Origin: Candidatus Coatesiibacteriota bacterium
GTDB taxonomy: Bacteria; RBG-13-66-14; B26-G2; JAUVZD01
Reading direction: 5' to 3'
Length of the DNA stretch: 64,000 nt
Assembly: GCA_030602715.1 (NCBI GenBank)
Contig: JAUVZD010000004.1
Coordinates: forward strand, 1-64,000
Both the position numbers and the translations under genes were made by a program. Under the pieces are notes generated by a model. The model saw only the letters and a program-made list of their open reading frames with translations, ran no database searches and was not told the origin of the DNA. Of the stretch, positions 19,652 to 28,840 are shown piece after piece (the stretch's first letter is position 1; each line of letters starts with the position of its first letter).

Positions 19652-20554
19652 TTAATCTTTCAATCCTTTTTTTGGCAAATAACTCTTCCATCGCCTGTGC
19701 ATCCACAGATACTGCCGGGGATAGCGGCGGACATATTCCTCCAGAAACCCGCTGTAGAGCTCCAGATAGCGAACCACCGCCCTCTCCCTGTCCTTACCTA
19801 ATATATAAGGTTTGGAGATATAAGCCCGATAAGTTCGGTCGGGCGAGCGGACGCAGAAGCCGATTATTATCGGTGTCCCCAGCCTGCTTGCCACAAGCGC
19901 CGGTCCGATGTTGGTGCTGGCATATCTTCCGAAGAAGGGGAACATTCTCCCCTCAGGACCGGCATCCTGGTCCGGTAGCAGGGCTACGAACTCCCCCCGG
20001 CGCAACAGCTGCACCATCTTCCTTCCCGCCTCGCCCAGGGAAATGACGGAGAAGCCATACCCCTGCCGCAACCTGCGCATCAAACCCTCCACCAGAGGGT
20101 TGCTCTGCTCCTGCACCAGAACCGAGACCGGATAACCCATCCCTTTCCTGCCGACCAAAGCACCCACCAGCTCCCAGTTCCCCAGGTGGGCGGAGAGGAG
20201 CAGTCCTCCCTTTCCTAGCTTATACACCTCTTCAAAGGACTCCGTATTGTCAAATTGGACTCTCCCACCAATCCAGCGGGGATTCAAGGAGCCCATCTGT
20301 GCCATCTCCAGCGCAGTGATGACGAGGCTCTTGAAACTTTCCCGGGCGAGCCGTCGGCATCTGGAGACCGGATATCCCAGAGCACGATGGATGTTATCCA
20401 TCGCCGTCTTCCGTCTCATACCCAACAGCAGATAGAGCAGGCTACCTATCACCTCCGCCCTGGCGGGAATTTTCGCCCATCCCCCCTTCCCAGCCCACCA
20501 CAGCACCATCTTCACCAGCCACAGCTCCAGGCGGTAGGAAAGCCTGACCCTCAA
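19652..20554 (-). CDS. lpxL: Lipid A acyltransferase (LpxL/HtrB family)
   Basis: A late-stage enzyme that adds secondary acyl chains to the Kdo-lipid A precursor at the inner membrane. About 300 residues with an N-terminal hydrophobic anchor. The catalytic acyltransferase motif is LLLSAHLGNWELVGAL (HxxxxE-type box, about residue 118), followed by LLPDQDAGPEGRMFPFFG and, near the end, the family's YLWMHRRWK. TTG 20554 is placed well after GGAGGAGA; an ATG at 20575 would lengthen it by seven codons. It overlaps the lpxK stop. Only one LpxL homologue is here, so one or more secondary chains may be added by other genes. Confidence 0.88.
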   Translation of the reverse strand: MRVRLSYRLELWLVKMVLWWAGKGGWAKIPARAEVIGSLLYLLLGMRRKTAMDNIHRALGYPVSRCRRLARESFKSLVITALEMAQMGSLNPRWIGGRVQFDNTESFEEVYKLGKGGLLLSAHLGNWELVGALVGRKGMGYPVSVLVQEQSNPLVEGLMRRLRQGYGFSVISLGEAGRKMVQLLRRGEFVALLPDQDAGPEGRMFPFFGRYASTNIGPALVASRLGTPIIIGFCVRSPDRTYRAYISKPYILGKDRERAVVRYLELYSGFLEEYVRRYPRQYLWMHRRWKSYLPKKGLKD

Positions 20555-21633
20555 ATCTCTCCTCCCTTTGCACATATCCTATCAATCATCGCCCAGAGTT
20601 TCTTCCGGTCGGCAAGAAACTGAGGTCTTGCCACCAGCACCTTGATCTTACTTACATCATAGCCCCGCTCAACCAGCGACACCTCATCCTTCTCGGTGGT
20701 CAGGAGCAGGTCGTAGCTTGGAGCCTGACCCGAAAGGAAAGCCACCTCCTCCGGCAGATAGCGGTGATGGTCGGGAAAGGGGACCGTCCGCACCGATTTG
20801 GCTTTCAGGCTCCTCAGATTCTCGGCGATATCGGTGATGCCGGGCACCATTGAAAAGAGCAGGATGCGGGCATCCTCCACCGCCGAAAGAGCGATTCGTT
20901 CCTCTCCCCCACAGTTGCGCAGATACAATTCTTGCTTTCGCCAGGGGATGATCGGAATCCGGGGAAATTTTTTGGAAAGCTCTTCCGCCCGCTCCTCCCA
21001 GTCCGAACCTCCGGAAGGCGAATTGAGCAGGATGCAATCTGCCATATGGAGCGCCCGCCACCCCTCACGGGCGTTCCCCCGGGGAAATACCTTGGGCAGG
21101 GGGAGAGCGGAATCCACGACAACCAGGTCCAGGTCCCGCTTAAGGGATAGATGTTGAAAGCCGTCGTCAAGGACCGCACAGTCTGCGCCCACCGAGATGC
21201 CCAGTCTGCCCGCCTCCCATCTTCGGGAGCCGACCACAACCACAGCCCCGCTTACCTTCTGAGCGGTCATCACCGCCTCTTCCCCGCAATGCGAGGAGCG
21301 AGCCAGCACCCCACCCATCCCGTCGGAGACCAGTTGGGAGGTATCCACCACCTTGCCGTAACCACGCAAAAGTATCATAGGCAGTCGCCCCCGGGCAGAT
21401 AGATGCTCGGCTATTGCCATAGCTATGGGGGTCTTCCCGCTTCCCCCCAGAACCAGGTTGCCCACGCTTATCACCGGCACCGGAAGTTCCTGCGATTTGA
21501 AGACGCCGTGCCGAAACCCCGACCTGCGAAGCGCTCCCAAACCCCGATAGAGCCAGGAGACGGGCAGAAGGGGGCTTGTCAGGAAGCGCTCCCACAAGGT
21601 GGCTTGTGGTGCACAGATCCTGCGCCAGATCAA
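20551..21633 (-). CDS. lpxK: Tetraacyldisaccharide 4'-kinase
   Basis: LpxK phosphorylates the 4' position of the lipid A disaccharide, a peripheral inner-membrane step. About 360 residues. The Walker A loop is SVGNLVLGGSGKTPIAMAIAEHL; ILLRGYG, CAVLDDGFQHLSLKRDLDLVVVDS and PFPDHHRY are family blocks. I chose TTG 21633 (five bases after AAGGA) because the resulting start, IWRRICAPQATLWERF, lines up with the usual LpxK N-terminus. A GTG at 21654 has its ribosome site too close. It lies between waaA and lpxL with overlapping or touching ends. Confidence 0.93.
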   Translation of the reverse strand: MIWRRICAPQATLWERFLTSPLLPVSWLYRGLGALRRSGFRHGVFKSQELPVPVISVGNLVLGGSGKTPIAMAIAEHLSARGRLPMILLRGYGKVVDTSQLVSDGMGGVLARSSHCGEEAVMTAQKVSGAVVVVGSRRWEAGRLGISVGADCAVLDDGFQHLSLKRDLDLVVVDSALPLPKVFPRGNAREGWRALHMADCILLNSPSGGSDWEERAEELSKKFPRIPIIPWRKQELYLRNCGGEERIALSAVEDARILLFSMVPGITDIAENLRSLKAKSVRTVPFPDHHRYLPEEVAFLSGQAPSYDLLLTTEKDEVSLVERGYDVSKIKVLVARPQFLADRKKLWAMIDRICAKGGEI

Positions 21634-21635
21634 CT

Positions 21636-22898
21636 CTATCCTTTTAAATTCCACCCTCCAAGCTCCTCCATAAACGCCTCTCCCGCCCCGGCAAGCCCCA
21701 AGGCGGTCCGCCGAGCCCGCCTGCCAACCCTCTTTCTATAAGCGGGATTTTTGATGAGTGCACCGAGGACTTCAGCCATCTCCAGGGCGTCGGCGACGAC
21801 GAAGCCCCCACAGCCGTTCAGTTTCTCCGCTTCATATCTAAAAGTGGGCACCTTGGGTCCAAACAACACCGGCACACCCCGTGCCGCCGGCTGCACCATA
21901 TCCTGACCTCCCCGCCCACCGAAGCCACCTCCGACCACAGCCACATCCGCCAGGGTGTAGGCTCGGGACAGCTCCCCCAGAGTATCCAGCACCAACACCT
22001 GCCAGCCCTTCCGGCCCAAGTCCCGCATATCCAATAAATGAGAACGGCGCACGGTGCGCAAGCCCATACTCTGCGCAAGAGTTGCCACTTCACCGCCCCG
22101 GCTGACATAACGAGGAGCCACCACCAACCCCAGCCGGGGAAACTCCTCCAGCAGGCGCAGGTAGGCGGTAAATATCATCCTCTCCTCACCCCGATGGGTG
22201 CTACCGGCGACAATCAACTTACGATTCGCAGACACCCCCAGCTCTCCGGCAAAAGTGGTATCCCTTTTAACCGGGATGGAGGCGATGTCACTATATTTTA
22301 AGTTGCCGATAATCCGAACTTCCACATCCCCTCCAGAAAGGCGGCGAACTAGCGTCGCATCATCTACGAAACGGGCGGTAAGCACATCCATCATACGATA
22401 CATTGCTCCGGTGATTCCTCCGAAAGGGATGAGGCGGTGCAAAGCCCCCTCGGTCATCCGTCCCCCGGCGAGGGCGGTCAACGCCTTTCTCTCCCTCGCC
22501 CACAAGGTCAAAGTGGGCCAGATGTCACTCTCAATCTGGATGAGGGCTCGGGGGCGAAATTTTGCAAGACAGGACCTGATGCAAACTGGAAGGTCATAGG
22601 GGGTGATTAAGACACCATCAAAGAACCCTCCCTGCAACCCCCGCCGAAAACCTGCGTAGGAGAAGGCGCACAGGACCAGATAATAGCCGGCAAAAGCCCG
22701 TCGCAGATAGGGGGCTAACCTCTCCGCCGCTCCCACCTCACCGACCGAGGAGGCGACTATTAATATTCCCTGATTTGGCAGGCGAAATCTGCTAAGACCC
22801 AATCGGTGTAACATCCCCTGCCGAATCCGGGGGACGAAAACCCCCGCCAGAAGGATAAGGGGAAGGATGAGAACCAGCCCCGCCCAGTATAAAGGCAT
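21636..22898 (-). CDS. waaA: 3-deoxy-D-manno-octulosonic acid (Kdo) transferase
   Basis: WaaA/KdtA adds Kdo from CMP-Kdo to the lipid A precursor at the inner membrane. The 420 residues start with a membrane anchor (MPLYWAGLVLILPLILLAG). The N-terminal domain carries the SSVGEVGAAE block with the catalytic Glu. The C-terminal GT-B half has IVAGSTHRGEE, LGLVVAPRY, and VVGGGFGGRGGQDMVQPAARGVPVLFGP. I chose ATG 22898, 13 bases after the msbA stop; upstream in-frame starts would overlap msbA. Whether it adds one or more Kdo units cannot be told from sequence. Confidence 0.92.
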   Translation of the reverse strand: MPLYWAGLVLILPLILLAGVFVPRIRQGMLHRLGLSRFRLPNQGILIVASSVGEVGAAERLAPYLRRAFAGYYLVLCAFSYAGFRRGLQGGFFDGVLITPYDLPVCIRSCLAKFRPRALIQIESDIWPTLTLWARERKALTALAGGRMTEGALHRLIPFGGITGAMYRMMDVLTARFVDDATLVRRLSGGDVEVRIIGNLKYSDIASIPVKRDTTFAGELGVSANRKLIVAGSTHRGEERMIFTAYLRLLEEFPRLGLVVAPRYVSRGGEVATLAQSMGLRTVRRSHLLDMRDLGRKGWQVLVLDTLGELSRAYTLADVAVVGGGFGGRGGQDMVQPAARGVPVLFGPKVPTFRYEAEKLNGCGGFVVADALEMAEVLGALIKNPAYRKRVGRRARRTALGLAGAGEAFMEELGGWNLKG

Positions 22899-22911
22899 AG
22901 CCTGCGGTCGG

Positions 22912-24714
22912 CTAATAAGCCTGGAACTGGGCTTGGCAGAGCTTCTCATACACCCCTCCCAAGGATAGCAGGCTCTCGTGGTCCCCTTCCTCAACTATCC
23001 GCCCCTCGGAAAGAACCAGGATGCGGTCCATCCTCCGCACGGTGGAGAGGCGATGGGCGATGATAAAGGTGGTCCGCGTGCTTATCAGCCGACCTATCGC
23101 CTCCTGAATCAGCTGCTCGGATTCGGTGTCCAAGCTGGAGGTGGCTTCGTCCATGATGAGGATGCGCGGGTCGGAGAGTATCGCCCGAGCTATCGCCAGC
23201 CGCTGGCGCTCCCCGCCGGAGAGCTGAGCCCCCCGTTCACCGATGGAGGTATCGTAACCGTCCGGCAGGCGGGAGATGAATCGGTGGGCGTTAGCCAGAT
23301 GAGCGGCGGATATGATATCCTCCCGGGTGGCATTCAAGCGACCGTAGGCGATATTCTCAGCCACGCTCATGGCAAAGAGCACCGTCTCCTGGGGGACTAT
23401 ACCCACCTGGGAGCGCAGACTTGCCAAGGTGACATCACGCACATCCACACCGTCAACCAGCACCGCTCCGGCGGAGACATCGTAGAAGCGGGGGATGAGG
23501 TTGACCAGGCTGGTCTTTCCCACCCCACTGGGTCCCACCAGAGCCACCACCTCGCCCTCCTCCACCTTCAGGTTGATGTCCCGAAGCACCAGCCTTTTGG
23601 GAATATACTCAAAACTGACATCTTTGAACTCCACGCCCCGGTGTATGCGGGGAAGGACCAGCGCATTCGGCTTCTCCATGATGAGCGGCTTCTCGTCCGT
23701 CAGCTCAAAGACCCGTTCGGCGGCTGCAAAAGCCTTCTGCATCATGGTGCCCACCTGACCGAGTCGTTTTATCGGCTGGTAGAGGATGATAACCAGACCG
23801 GTGAACTCCATCAGCATGCCGGTGGTCATTGAGCCGGAGAGGACCAGATGACAGCCGAACCAGAAGACCGCCACCGTGCCCAAGCCACTACACAACTCCA
23901 TCAGCGGTCTCAGGGTGGCTTCAATGCGCACGGTGCGCATCCAGGCAAGAAAGCCCATCCGATTGACCCTCTCAAAGCGGCGGTCCTCATACTCCTCCCG
24001 GCTGAAGGCTTTTACCAGGCGAATATTGGCAAAAATTTCTTGCAGATAGGCGGAGATCTCCCCCAACCTCTGCTGGAGGTTTCTGCCGGCAGCCCGGTTG
24101 CGCTCCCCCAGAACATTTATCACCTGCACCAGGATGGGGAAGGTGAAGACGGTGAGCAGGCTCAGTTGCCAGTGGCGGATGAACATGACGGTAATGATGA
24201 TGATCACGGTCACCGCCGAATGGAAGAGGTCCTTCAATGAACCGCTGGTGTCCTGCAGGACGGCGACATCGGTCACGATGCGGGAGATGAAATCTCCACT
24301 GCGCCTCTTGTCAAAGAAGGATAGAGAGAGACGCTGGAGACGACCGAATACCTGCTGGCGTATATTAAGGACCGCCCGCTGACCGGCAAGGGAGACCAGA
24401 TAAACCCTGAAGAAGGCGAAGAAGCCCCCCAGAAGGATGACCGCAAGGACATAGGCGGGAAGGATGTTGACCGCCAGACGGAAGGGCTCCTCGGCACCCA
24501 GATTGCGCATGATGTCGGTTACGGTGTTTGCTTTGCCGGATAGGGCGTCAATCACCATACCCACCACCACCGGAAGAGATGTCTCCATTGCCCCGGCGAC
24601 GACGCTGGCTATGGTGCCGAAGAGGAGCAGTCTCCAGTGGGGAAGAAGATACCTGAAAAGCCTCTTGGCTATCCCCTTGCCCACACCCCGCTTCTTTCGG
24701 AAGAGAATCCCCAT
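22912..24714 (-). CDS. msbA: Lipid A export ABC transporter (MsbA-like)
   Basis: A 600-residue ABC half-transporter with a membrane domain of six helices (about 20-320) and an ATPase domain (about 350-590). Walker A is GPSGVGKTSL, the Q-loop region VGIVPQETVLF, the signature LSGGERQRLAIARAIL, and Walker B ILIMDEATSSLD, with the H-loop in FIIAHRLSTV. Its place between lpxB and waaA in a lipid A cluster supports MsbA-type flipping of lipid A-core across the inner membrane, working as a homodimer. Generic multidrug exporters share this layout, so the role comes from context. It begins three bases after lpxB. Confidence 0.9.
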   Translation of the reverse strand: MGILFRKKRGVGKGIAKRLFRYLLPHWRLLLFGTIASVVAGAMETSLPVVVGMVIDALSGKANTVTDIMRNLGAEEPFRLAVNILPAYVLAVILLGGFFAFFRVYLVSLAGQRAVLNIRQQVFGRLQRLSLSFFDKRRSGDFISRIVTDVAVLQDTSGSLKDLFHSAVTVIIIITVMFIRHWQLSLLTVFTFPILVQVINVLGERNRAAGRNLQQRLGEISAYLQEIFANIRLVKAFSREEYEDRRFERVNRMGFLAWMRTVRIEATLRPLMELCSGLGTVAVFWFGCHLVLSGSMTTGMLMEFTGLVIILYQPIKRLGQVGTMMQKAFAAAERVFELTDEKPLIMEKPNALVLPRIHRGVEFKDVSFEYIPKRLVLRDINLKVEEGEVVALVGPSGVGKTSLVNLIPRFYDVSAGAVLVDGVDVRDVTLASLRSQVGIVPQETVLFAMSVAENIAYGRLNATREDIISAAHLANAHRFISRLPDGYDTSIGERGAQLSGGERQRLAIARAILSDPRILIMDEATSSLDTESEQLIQEAIGRLISTRTTFIIAHRLSTVRRMDRILVLSEGRIVEEGDHESLLSLGGVYEKLCQAQFQAY

Positions 24715-24717
24715 CTC

Positions 24718-25833
24718 TCAGTCCGCTCCCGACTGTAAATTCCTCAGAATATCCTCAGCCACCCTCAGGGAGACCGAACCCTCCATCTCCCGCAGGGGGG
24801 CTGTCACCTCTATAAGCTCCTCCTGCATCATCCACCATCTACCCCGGTCGTTTATCAATTGCCATAATTGACGGGCGAGGGAAGCGGCTGTCAATCGGCT
24901 CTGCAGCAGTTCCGGCACAATCATCCGCCCGGCAAGATGATTGGGTAAACCCAGCACCCTTATGCGAGCCACCAGCCGGGCGGCAAGTGCAGTGAGCGGT
25001 GCCGTCCGATAGACTATGACCATCGGCGTTGCCAGAAGAGCGGACTCCAGGGTCGCCGTCCCCGAAGCCACCATGGCCACATAAGCCCGACCCAGAAGGC
25101 GGTGGACATCGTCCTCCACCACTACATCCACTCCCGCCTGAGAGAGGAGACCGTCCACAAGTTCACTATCTATGCTCCTTGCCCTACCCAGCACAAAGCG
25201 CAACTCGGGCATCTTTTCTTTAAGCAACTTTGCCGCCCCCAGCATATCCGGAAGAAGATTCTCCACCTCCATCCGCCGACTGCCGGGTAAAATCGCCACC
25301 AACCCCTCCTCCTTCTCCAATTTTGGTGACAAACTCTCCGCCAGGGGATGACCGAAGCAGAAGGCGCTCACCCCCAATCGCTGTAGGAACTCCGCCTCAA
25401 AGGGAAAGAGGGCATAGACCCGCCGGGCATAGCGGGCAAGCCAGCGCCCCCGAAAAGCTCCCCAAGCCCACACCTTGGGGGGGCTGAAGTAGAAGACCGG
25501 GACGCCCATCCTATGAGCGAAGCGACAGAGGCAATGGTTGAAGCCGAAGTTGTCTATGGCTATCAGAGCCGTCGGCGTCTCCTCCACAAGCGCCGAGCGC
25601 ATCCTCGCCAACATACGCAGATACCGTGGAAGGGCGGAGAGCACCTCAGAAAGCCCCAGCGTGCCGCCGGCGGAGACATCCACTATCAATTCCGCACCGG
25701 CTTCGGCGAGATGACCACCGCCCATAGCCCGAACGGCGATAGTGGGGTGCAACTCCCGCAATGCGTCCGCCAGGGAGGCTCCCAGAATATCGCCGGACTC
25801 CTCACCGACCGCTATGAATATCTTACCCCCCAC
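24718..25833 (-). CDS. lpxB: Lipid-A-disaccharide synthase
   Basis: LpxB joins UDP-2,3-diacylglucosamine and lipid X to form the tetraacyl disaccharide. The 371-residue length is usual. The family start is clear: KIFIAVGEESGDILGASLADAL. Further blocks are FGFNHCLCRFAHRMGVPVFYFSPPKVWAWG, LPGSRRMEVENLLP (GSR loop) and VASGTATLESALLATPMVIVYR near the UDP site. Start is GTG 25833. It follows lpxI, which makes one of its substrates, by six bases and precedes msbA by three. Confidence 0.96.
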   Translation of the reverse strand: MGGKIFIAVGEESGDILGASLADALRELHPTIAVRAMGGGHLAEAGAELIVDVSAGGTLGLSEVLSALPRYLRMLARMRSALVEETPTALIAIDNFGFNHCLCRFAHRMGVPVFYFSPPKVWAWGAFRGRWLARYARRVYALFPFEAEFLQRLGVSAFCFGHPLAESLSPKLEKEEGLVAILPGSRRMEVENLLPDMLGAAKLLKEKMPELRFVLGRARSIDSELVDGLLSQAGVDVVVEDDVHRLLGRAYVAMVASGTATLESALLATPMVIVYRTAPLTALAARLVARIRVLGLPNHLAGRMIVPELLQSRLTAASLARQLWQLINDRGRWWMMQEELIEVTAPLREMEGSVSLRVAEDILRNLQSGAD

Positions 25834-25839
25834 CCGGTT

Positions 25840-26709
25840 CTATCTCTCCTCATCCCTTACCTGGGGCTTTTGGGGAATAGCTCCGTAACCCCAATCCAAT
25901 CCCACCAGGGGCATCTTATGTTCATCGGCAAAAGCCAACATCTCCTCCCGCTCAACCAGTATGGTCACGCCGGCCTCAACCCCCAGCGTTCCTCCCCCCG
26001 ACTCGGCCAGTGTTCGCAGGGTCTCGCATCCCACTGTGGGAAGGTCAAAGCGGGGGTCATAATCATCGCCAGCGACCTTGACCACCACCACATCCCCGCC
26101 GGCAAGTTCTCCCCCCCGGCGTATAGCGACATCGGTGCCCTCCATAGCCTCCACCGCGACTACCGCTCCCCCTTTGACCACCACCGTCTGCCCCACGCCC
26201 TCATCCGCCATCCTTTTTGCCAGCGGAAAGGCGAGCGCAAAGTCCCGCATGATTCGCCTGTTCGGCTTGACCTTGCCCAATACACCCACCTCGGCTACCA
26301 TCCCCTGTAAAAATCGGGTCTGGGGAAGGACCGCCAGTCCCCTCTCCTCCAGTATTTCCACGATTCGGGTCATGATAGCTCGGTCGGAGCGCTCCTTTAA
26401 CTTCACCAGCTCTTTAATAGCCAACCAATCCAGGGAGATGCCCTTGAGCAGAGCGCTCTTCTCCACCTTACCGATAAACAGGACCGAGTCCGCCCCCCAA
26501 TTCTGAAGCAGTCGCATGCAAAACCCCACCTTGCCGAGGGAGAGGCGCTCAGTGGGGAATCCGCTATCTGCGGTTAGCTCTTTCGCCTGGTCGGTCAGGG
26601 CGATGACCAAAACATCAAAGCCCAGCCTGGCGGCGTTTTTCAGGGCGATTCTGGGGAGCCTGCCGTTTCCGGCAAAGACGGCAAGACGCTTTACCTCTCT
26701 CTCATCCAT
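25840..26709 (-). CDS. lpxI: UDP-2,3-diacylglucosamine diphosphatase LpxI
   Basis: LpxI cleaves UDP-2,3-diacylglucosamine to lipid X, replacing the unrelated LpxH. The 289 residues show the DUF1009/LpxI pattern: an N-terminal LAVFAGNGRLPRIALKNAARLGFDVLVIAL, GKVEKSALLKG, and a C-terminal domain with VVVKGGAVVAVEAMEGTDVAIRRG, DPRFDLPTVGCETL and GVEAGVTILVE. It lies between lpxA and lpxB, as in other LpxI genomes. No LpxH-type metallophosphatase was seen in the window, so this should be the only enzyme here for the step. Confidence 0.93.
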   Translation of the reverse strand: MDEREVKRLAVFAGNGRLPRIALKNAARLGFDVLVIALTDQAKELTADSGFPTERLSLGKVGFCMRLLQNWGADSVLFIGKVEKSALLKGISLDWLAIKELVKLKERSDRAIMTRIVEILEERGLAVLPQTRFLQGMVAEVGVLGKVKPNRRIMRDFALAFPLAKRMADEGVGQTVVVKGGAVVAVEAMEGTDVAIRRGGELAGGDVVVVKVAGDDYDPRFDLPTVGCETLRTLAESGGGTLGVEAGVTILVEREEMLAFADEHKMPLVGLDWGYGAIPQKPQVRDEER

Positions 26710-26724
26710 CGGTTAAATGGGCAC

Positions 26725-27498
26725 TCATTTTAAGATCCCCCGCTCGGTTTTGGAGATGAAATCCAGTAGATACTCCACCTCAGGGATTAAATCCACCTCC
26801 TCACGCACCCTGGCAAGCGCCTGAGTGGTGTTCAGTCCACCCTGGAAGATGATGCGGAAGGCTCTTTTCAGATTGGCGATGACATCCTTGGGAAAGTTAC
26901 GGCGGGTGAGTCCCACGATGTTCAAACCATATACCTTTGTTGGAATACCGGCGACCTTGGAATAGGGAGGAACATCTTTATTTATGCGGGAAAGACCCCC
27001 CACTATGGAATGGATTCCGATACGGCAGAACTGGTGTATCGGGGTAAGTCCGCCGACGATGGCAAAATCCTCCACCACAATATGACCGGCCATGGTCACT
27101 GCGTTTGCCAATATGGTATTGTCCCTAATCCGGCAGTCGTGGGCGATATGGGCATAAGCCATTATAAGGTTGCCGTTGCCGACCACCGTGCGCCCAGAGG
27201 CGGTGGTCCCCCGATTGATGGTGGCATACTCACGAATTATATTATTATCCCCTATCACCACCTCGGTCTCCTCGCCCTTATACTTCAGGTCCTGGGGAAT
27301 GGTGCCGACAACCGCACCGGGAAGGAGCTTACAGTCTTTTCCGATGGTCACCTTCCCATCAAGCAATACATTGTTGGCAATCTGACAGCCGGAGCCGACG
27401 GTAGCACCATCACCGATGATACTAAACGGTCCAACGACTACATCGTCGGCAAGCTCCGCCTTTGGAGATACAATCGCACTGGGGTGAATCTCTGCCAT
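26725..27498 (-). CDS. lpxA: UDP-N-acetylglucosamine acyltransferase
   Basis: LpxA starts lipid A synthesis by 3-O-acylation of UDP-GlcNAc using acyl-ACP. The 257 residues form a left-handed beta-helix of hexapeptide repeats (AIVSPKAELADDVVVGPFSIIGDGATVG onward). The catalytic His lies in YAHIAHDCRIRDNTILAN (AHDC motif). A helical C-terminal domain starts near VGLTRRNFPKDVIANL. I chose ATG 27498, with AGGA seven bases upstream; upstream extension would overlap the LpxC-FabZ gene. Chain-length preference cannot be read by eye with confidence. Confidence 0.95.
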   Translation of the reverse strand: MAEIHPSAIVSPKAELADDVVVGPFSIIGDGATVGSGCQIANNVLLDGKVTIGKDCKLLPGAVVGTIPQDLKYKGEETEVVIGDNNIIREYATINRGTTASGRTVVGNGNLIMAYAHIAHDCRIRDNTILANAVTMAGHIVVEDFAIVGGLTPIHQFCRIGIHSIVGGLSRINKDVPPYSKVAGIPTKVYGLNIVGLTRRNFPKDVIANLKRAFRIIFQGGLNTTQALARVREEVDLIPEVEYLLDFISKTERGILK

Positions 27499-27517
27499 AT
27501 CCTTTTCCTGAGTAAAC

Positions 27518-28840
27518 CTACCCGGCTTTATTCCGGGGAACCAACATCGCCTTGAAATAGCCCTCCGCTGCCAGCTCACCGTCCACATAAGCTTCACCAC
27601 GGACATGGGCGATTCGGGATCTCAACCGCAGGGCTCTGGTGACCAGCACCAGACAGTCGCCGGGCACAACCGGTCGGCGAAAGCGAACATCATCTATGCT
27701 CATGAAATAAACGATATTATCCTGGGGATTCTCCGTCGCCGACAGCAGGAGTATCCCCCCGCACTGAGCCATAGCTTCGGCTATCAACACCCCGGGCATA
27801 ATCGGTTTTCCAGGGAAATGACCGGTAAACTGAGGTTCGTTGATGGTCACATTCTTTATGCCTACGACCAGCTTATTCGGCTCCAAATGGGTGATCCTAT
27901 CCACCATCAGGAACGGATAGCGGTGCGGGAGTATTTCCATCAACCGCTCAACATCGTATATGGGTTCGGCTGTCGGGGCTTGGCGAATATATTTCATCTG
28001 CTGATACTTTCTAAGCTCTCCAATCAGCCCGATGTGGGAGCGGTGACCGCTCTTCACCGCCACCACCCTGCCCTTGAGCGGCTGCCCCAGGAGCATGAGG
28101 TCCCCCAAAAGGTCGGATATCTTATGAACCACAAATTCATTGGGGAGGCGCAGATTCTCGTTCATTATGCCCTGTTGGGTGATGACCACCGCATTCTCCA
28201 GGCTTCCACCCTTGATTAGACCCGCCTGGCGCAGTTTTTCCACATCCTCCTCAAACACAAAGGTCCGTGCCGGGGCTACATGCTTCTCGTAGTCATCCGA
28301 AGCCTGTGAATAACTGTAAAACTGGCTCTGCAGATAAGGATGGTTGAAGCTAATGGTGTAGGTGATGGTCAGAGTATCTGCGGGAAGGACAGCCAGGCTC
28401 ACCTCCCCGTCGCAGTAAAATATCGGCTCGGTAACCTCCAGGTATCTCCTGGGGGCTTTCTGCTCCACCACCTTCAGGCTCTGAAGCAATTTGAAGAAGT
28501 CCAACGCCGAGCCGTCCGCCACCAGCACCTCCCCGGCGTCCAGTTCTATCTCCAGATTATCTATGCCCAGACCATTGATTGCGGAGAGAAGATGTTCTAT
28601 GGTGCGGACCTCAACATCGTCGCATCTCAGGGAGGTCCCCCGCTCCATATTGCTGACATTCTCCACCAAAGCCGGAACTCTGGGCTCATCCGCCAGGTCG
28701 GTGCGGATGAATACTACGCCGGTATCCACCTCAGCCGGCTTGAAATTGACACGCACCTTCTCCCCGGTATGGAGACCGATACCCTCCATAGTCCCCGCCC
28801 TGGATATAGTCCGCTGTCTGTCAATATCTGCCGCCATCAT
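27518..28840 (-). CDS. lpxC/fabZ: Bifunctional LpxC deacetylase / FabZ dehydratase fusion
   Basis: One 440-residue protein joins two enzymes. Residues 1-290 are LpxC, the zinc deacetylase that commits UDP-acyl-GlcNAc to lipid A. The zinc ligands are visible: His83 (TIEHLLSAI), His239 and Asp243 (HKISDLLGD), with HRSHIG near 266. Residues 297-440 are FabZ, the 3-hydroxyacyl-ACP dehydratase, with His306 (LPHRYPFLMVDR) and Glu355 in the hot-dog helix (PGVLIAEAMAQ). This fusion is well known from Bacteroidetes-type bacteria. ATG 28840 overlaps the lpxD stop. The fusion ties lipid A and fatty acid supply, which compete for hydroxyacyl-ACP. Confidence 0.96.
   Translation of the reverse strand: MMAADIDRQRTISRAGTMEGIGLHTGEKVRVNFKPAEVDTGVVFIRTDLADEPRVPALVENVSNMERGTSLRCDDVEVRTIEHLLSAINGLGIDNLEIELDAGEVLVADGSALDFFKLLQSLKVVEQKAPRRYLEVTEPIFYCDGEVSLAVLPADTLTITYTISFNHPYLQSQFYSYSQASDDYEKHVAPARTFVFEEDVEKLRQAGLIKGGSLENAVVITQQGIMNENLRLPNEFVVHKISDLLGDLMLLGQPLKGRVVAVKSGHRSHIGLIGELRKYQQMKYIRQAPTAEPIYDVERLMEILPHRYPFLMVDRITHLEPNKLVVGIKNVTINEPQFTGHFPGKPIMPGVLIAEAMAQCGGILLLSATENPQDNIVYFMSIDDVRFRRPVVPGDCLVLVTRALRLRSRIAHVRGEAYVDGELAAEGYFKAMLVPRNKAG

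Noticed and set aside
22912-24714. The MsbA-like gene as a general drug exporter
   Set aside because: Motifs cannot exclude it, but its place between lpxB and waaA with touching ends makes lipid A export the better call.
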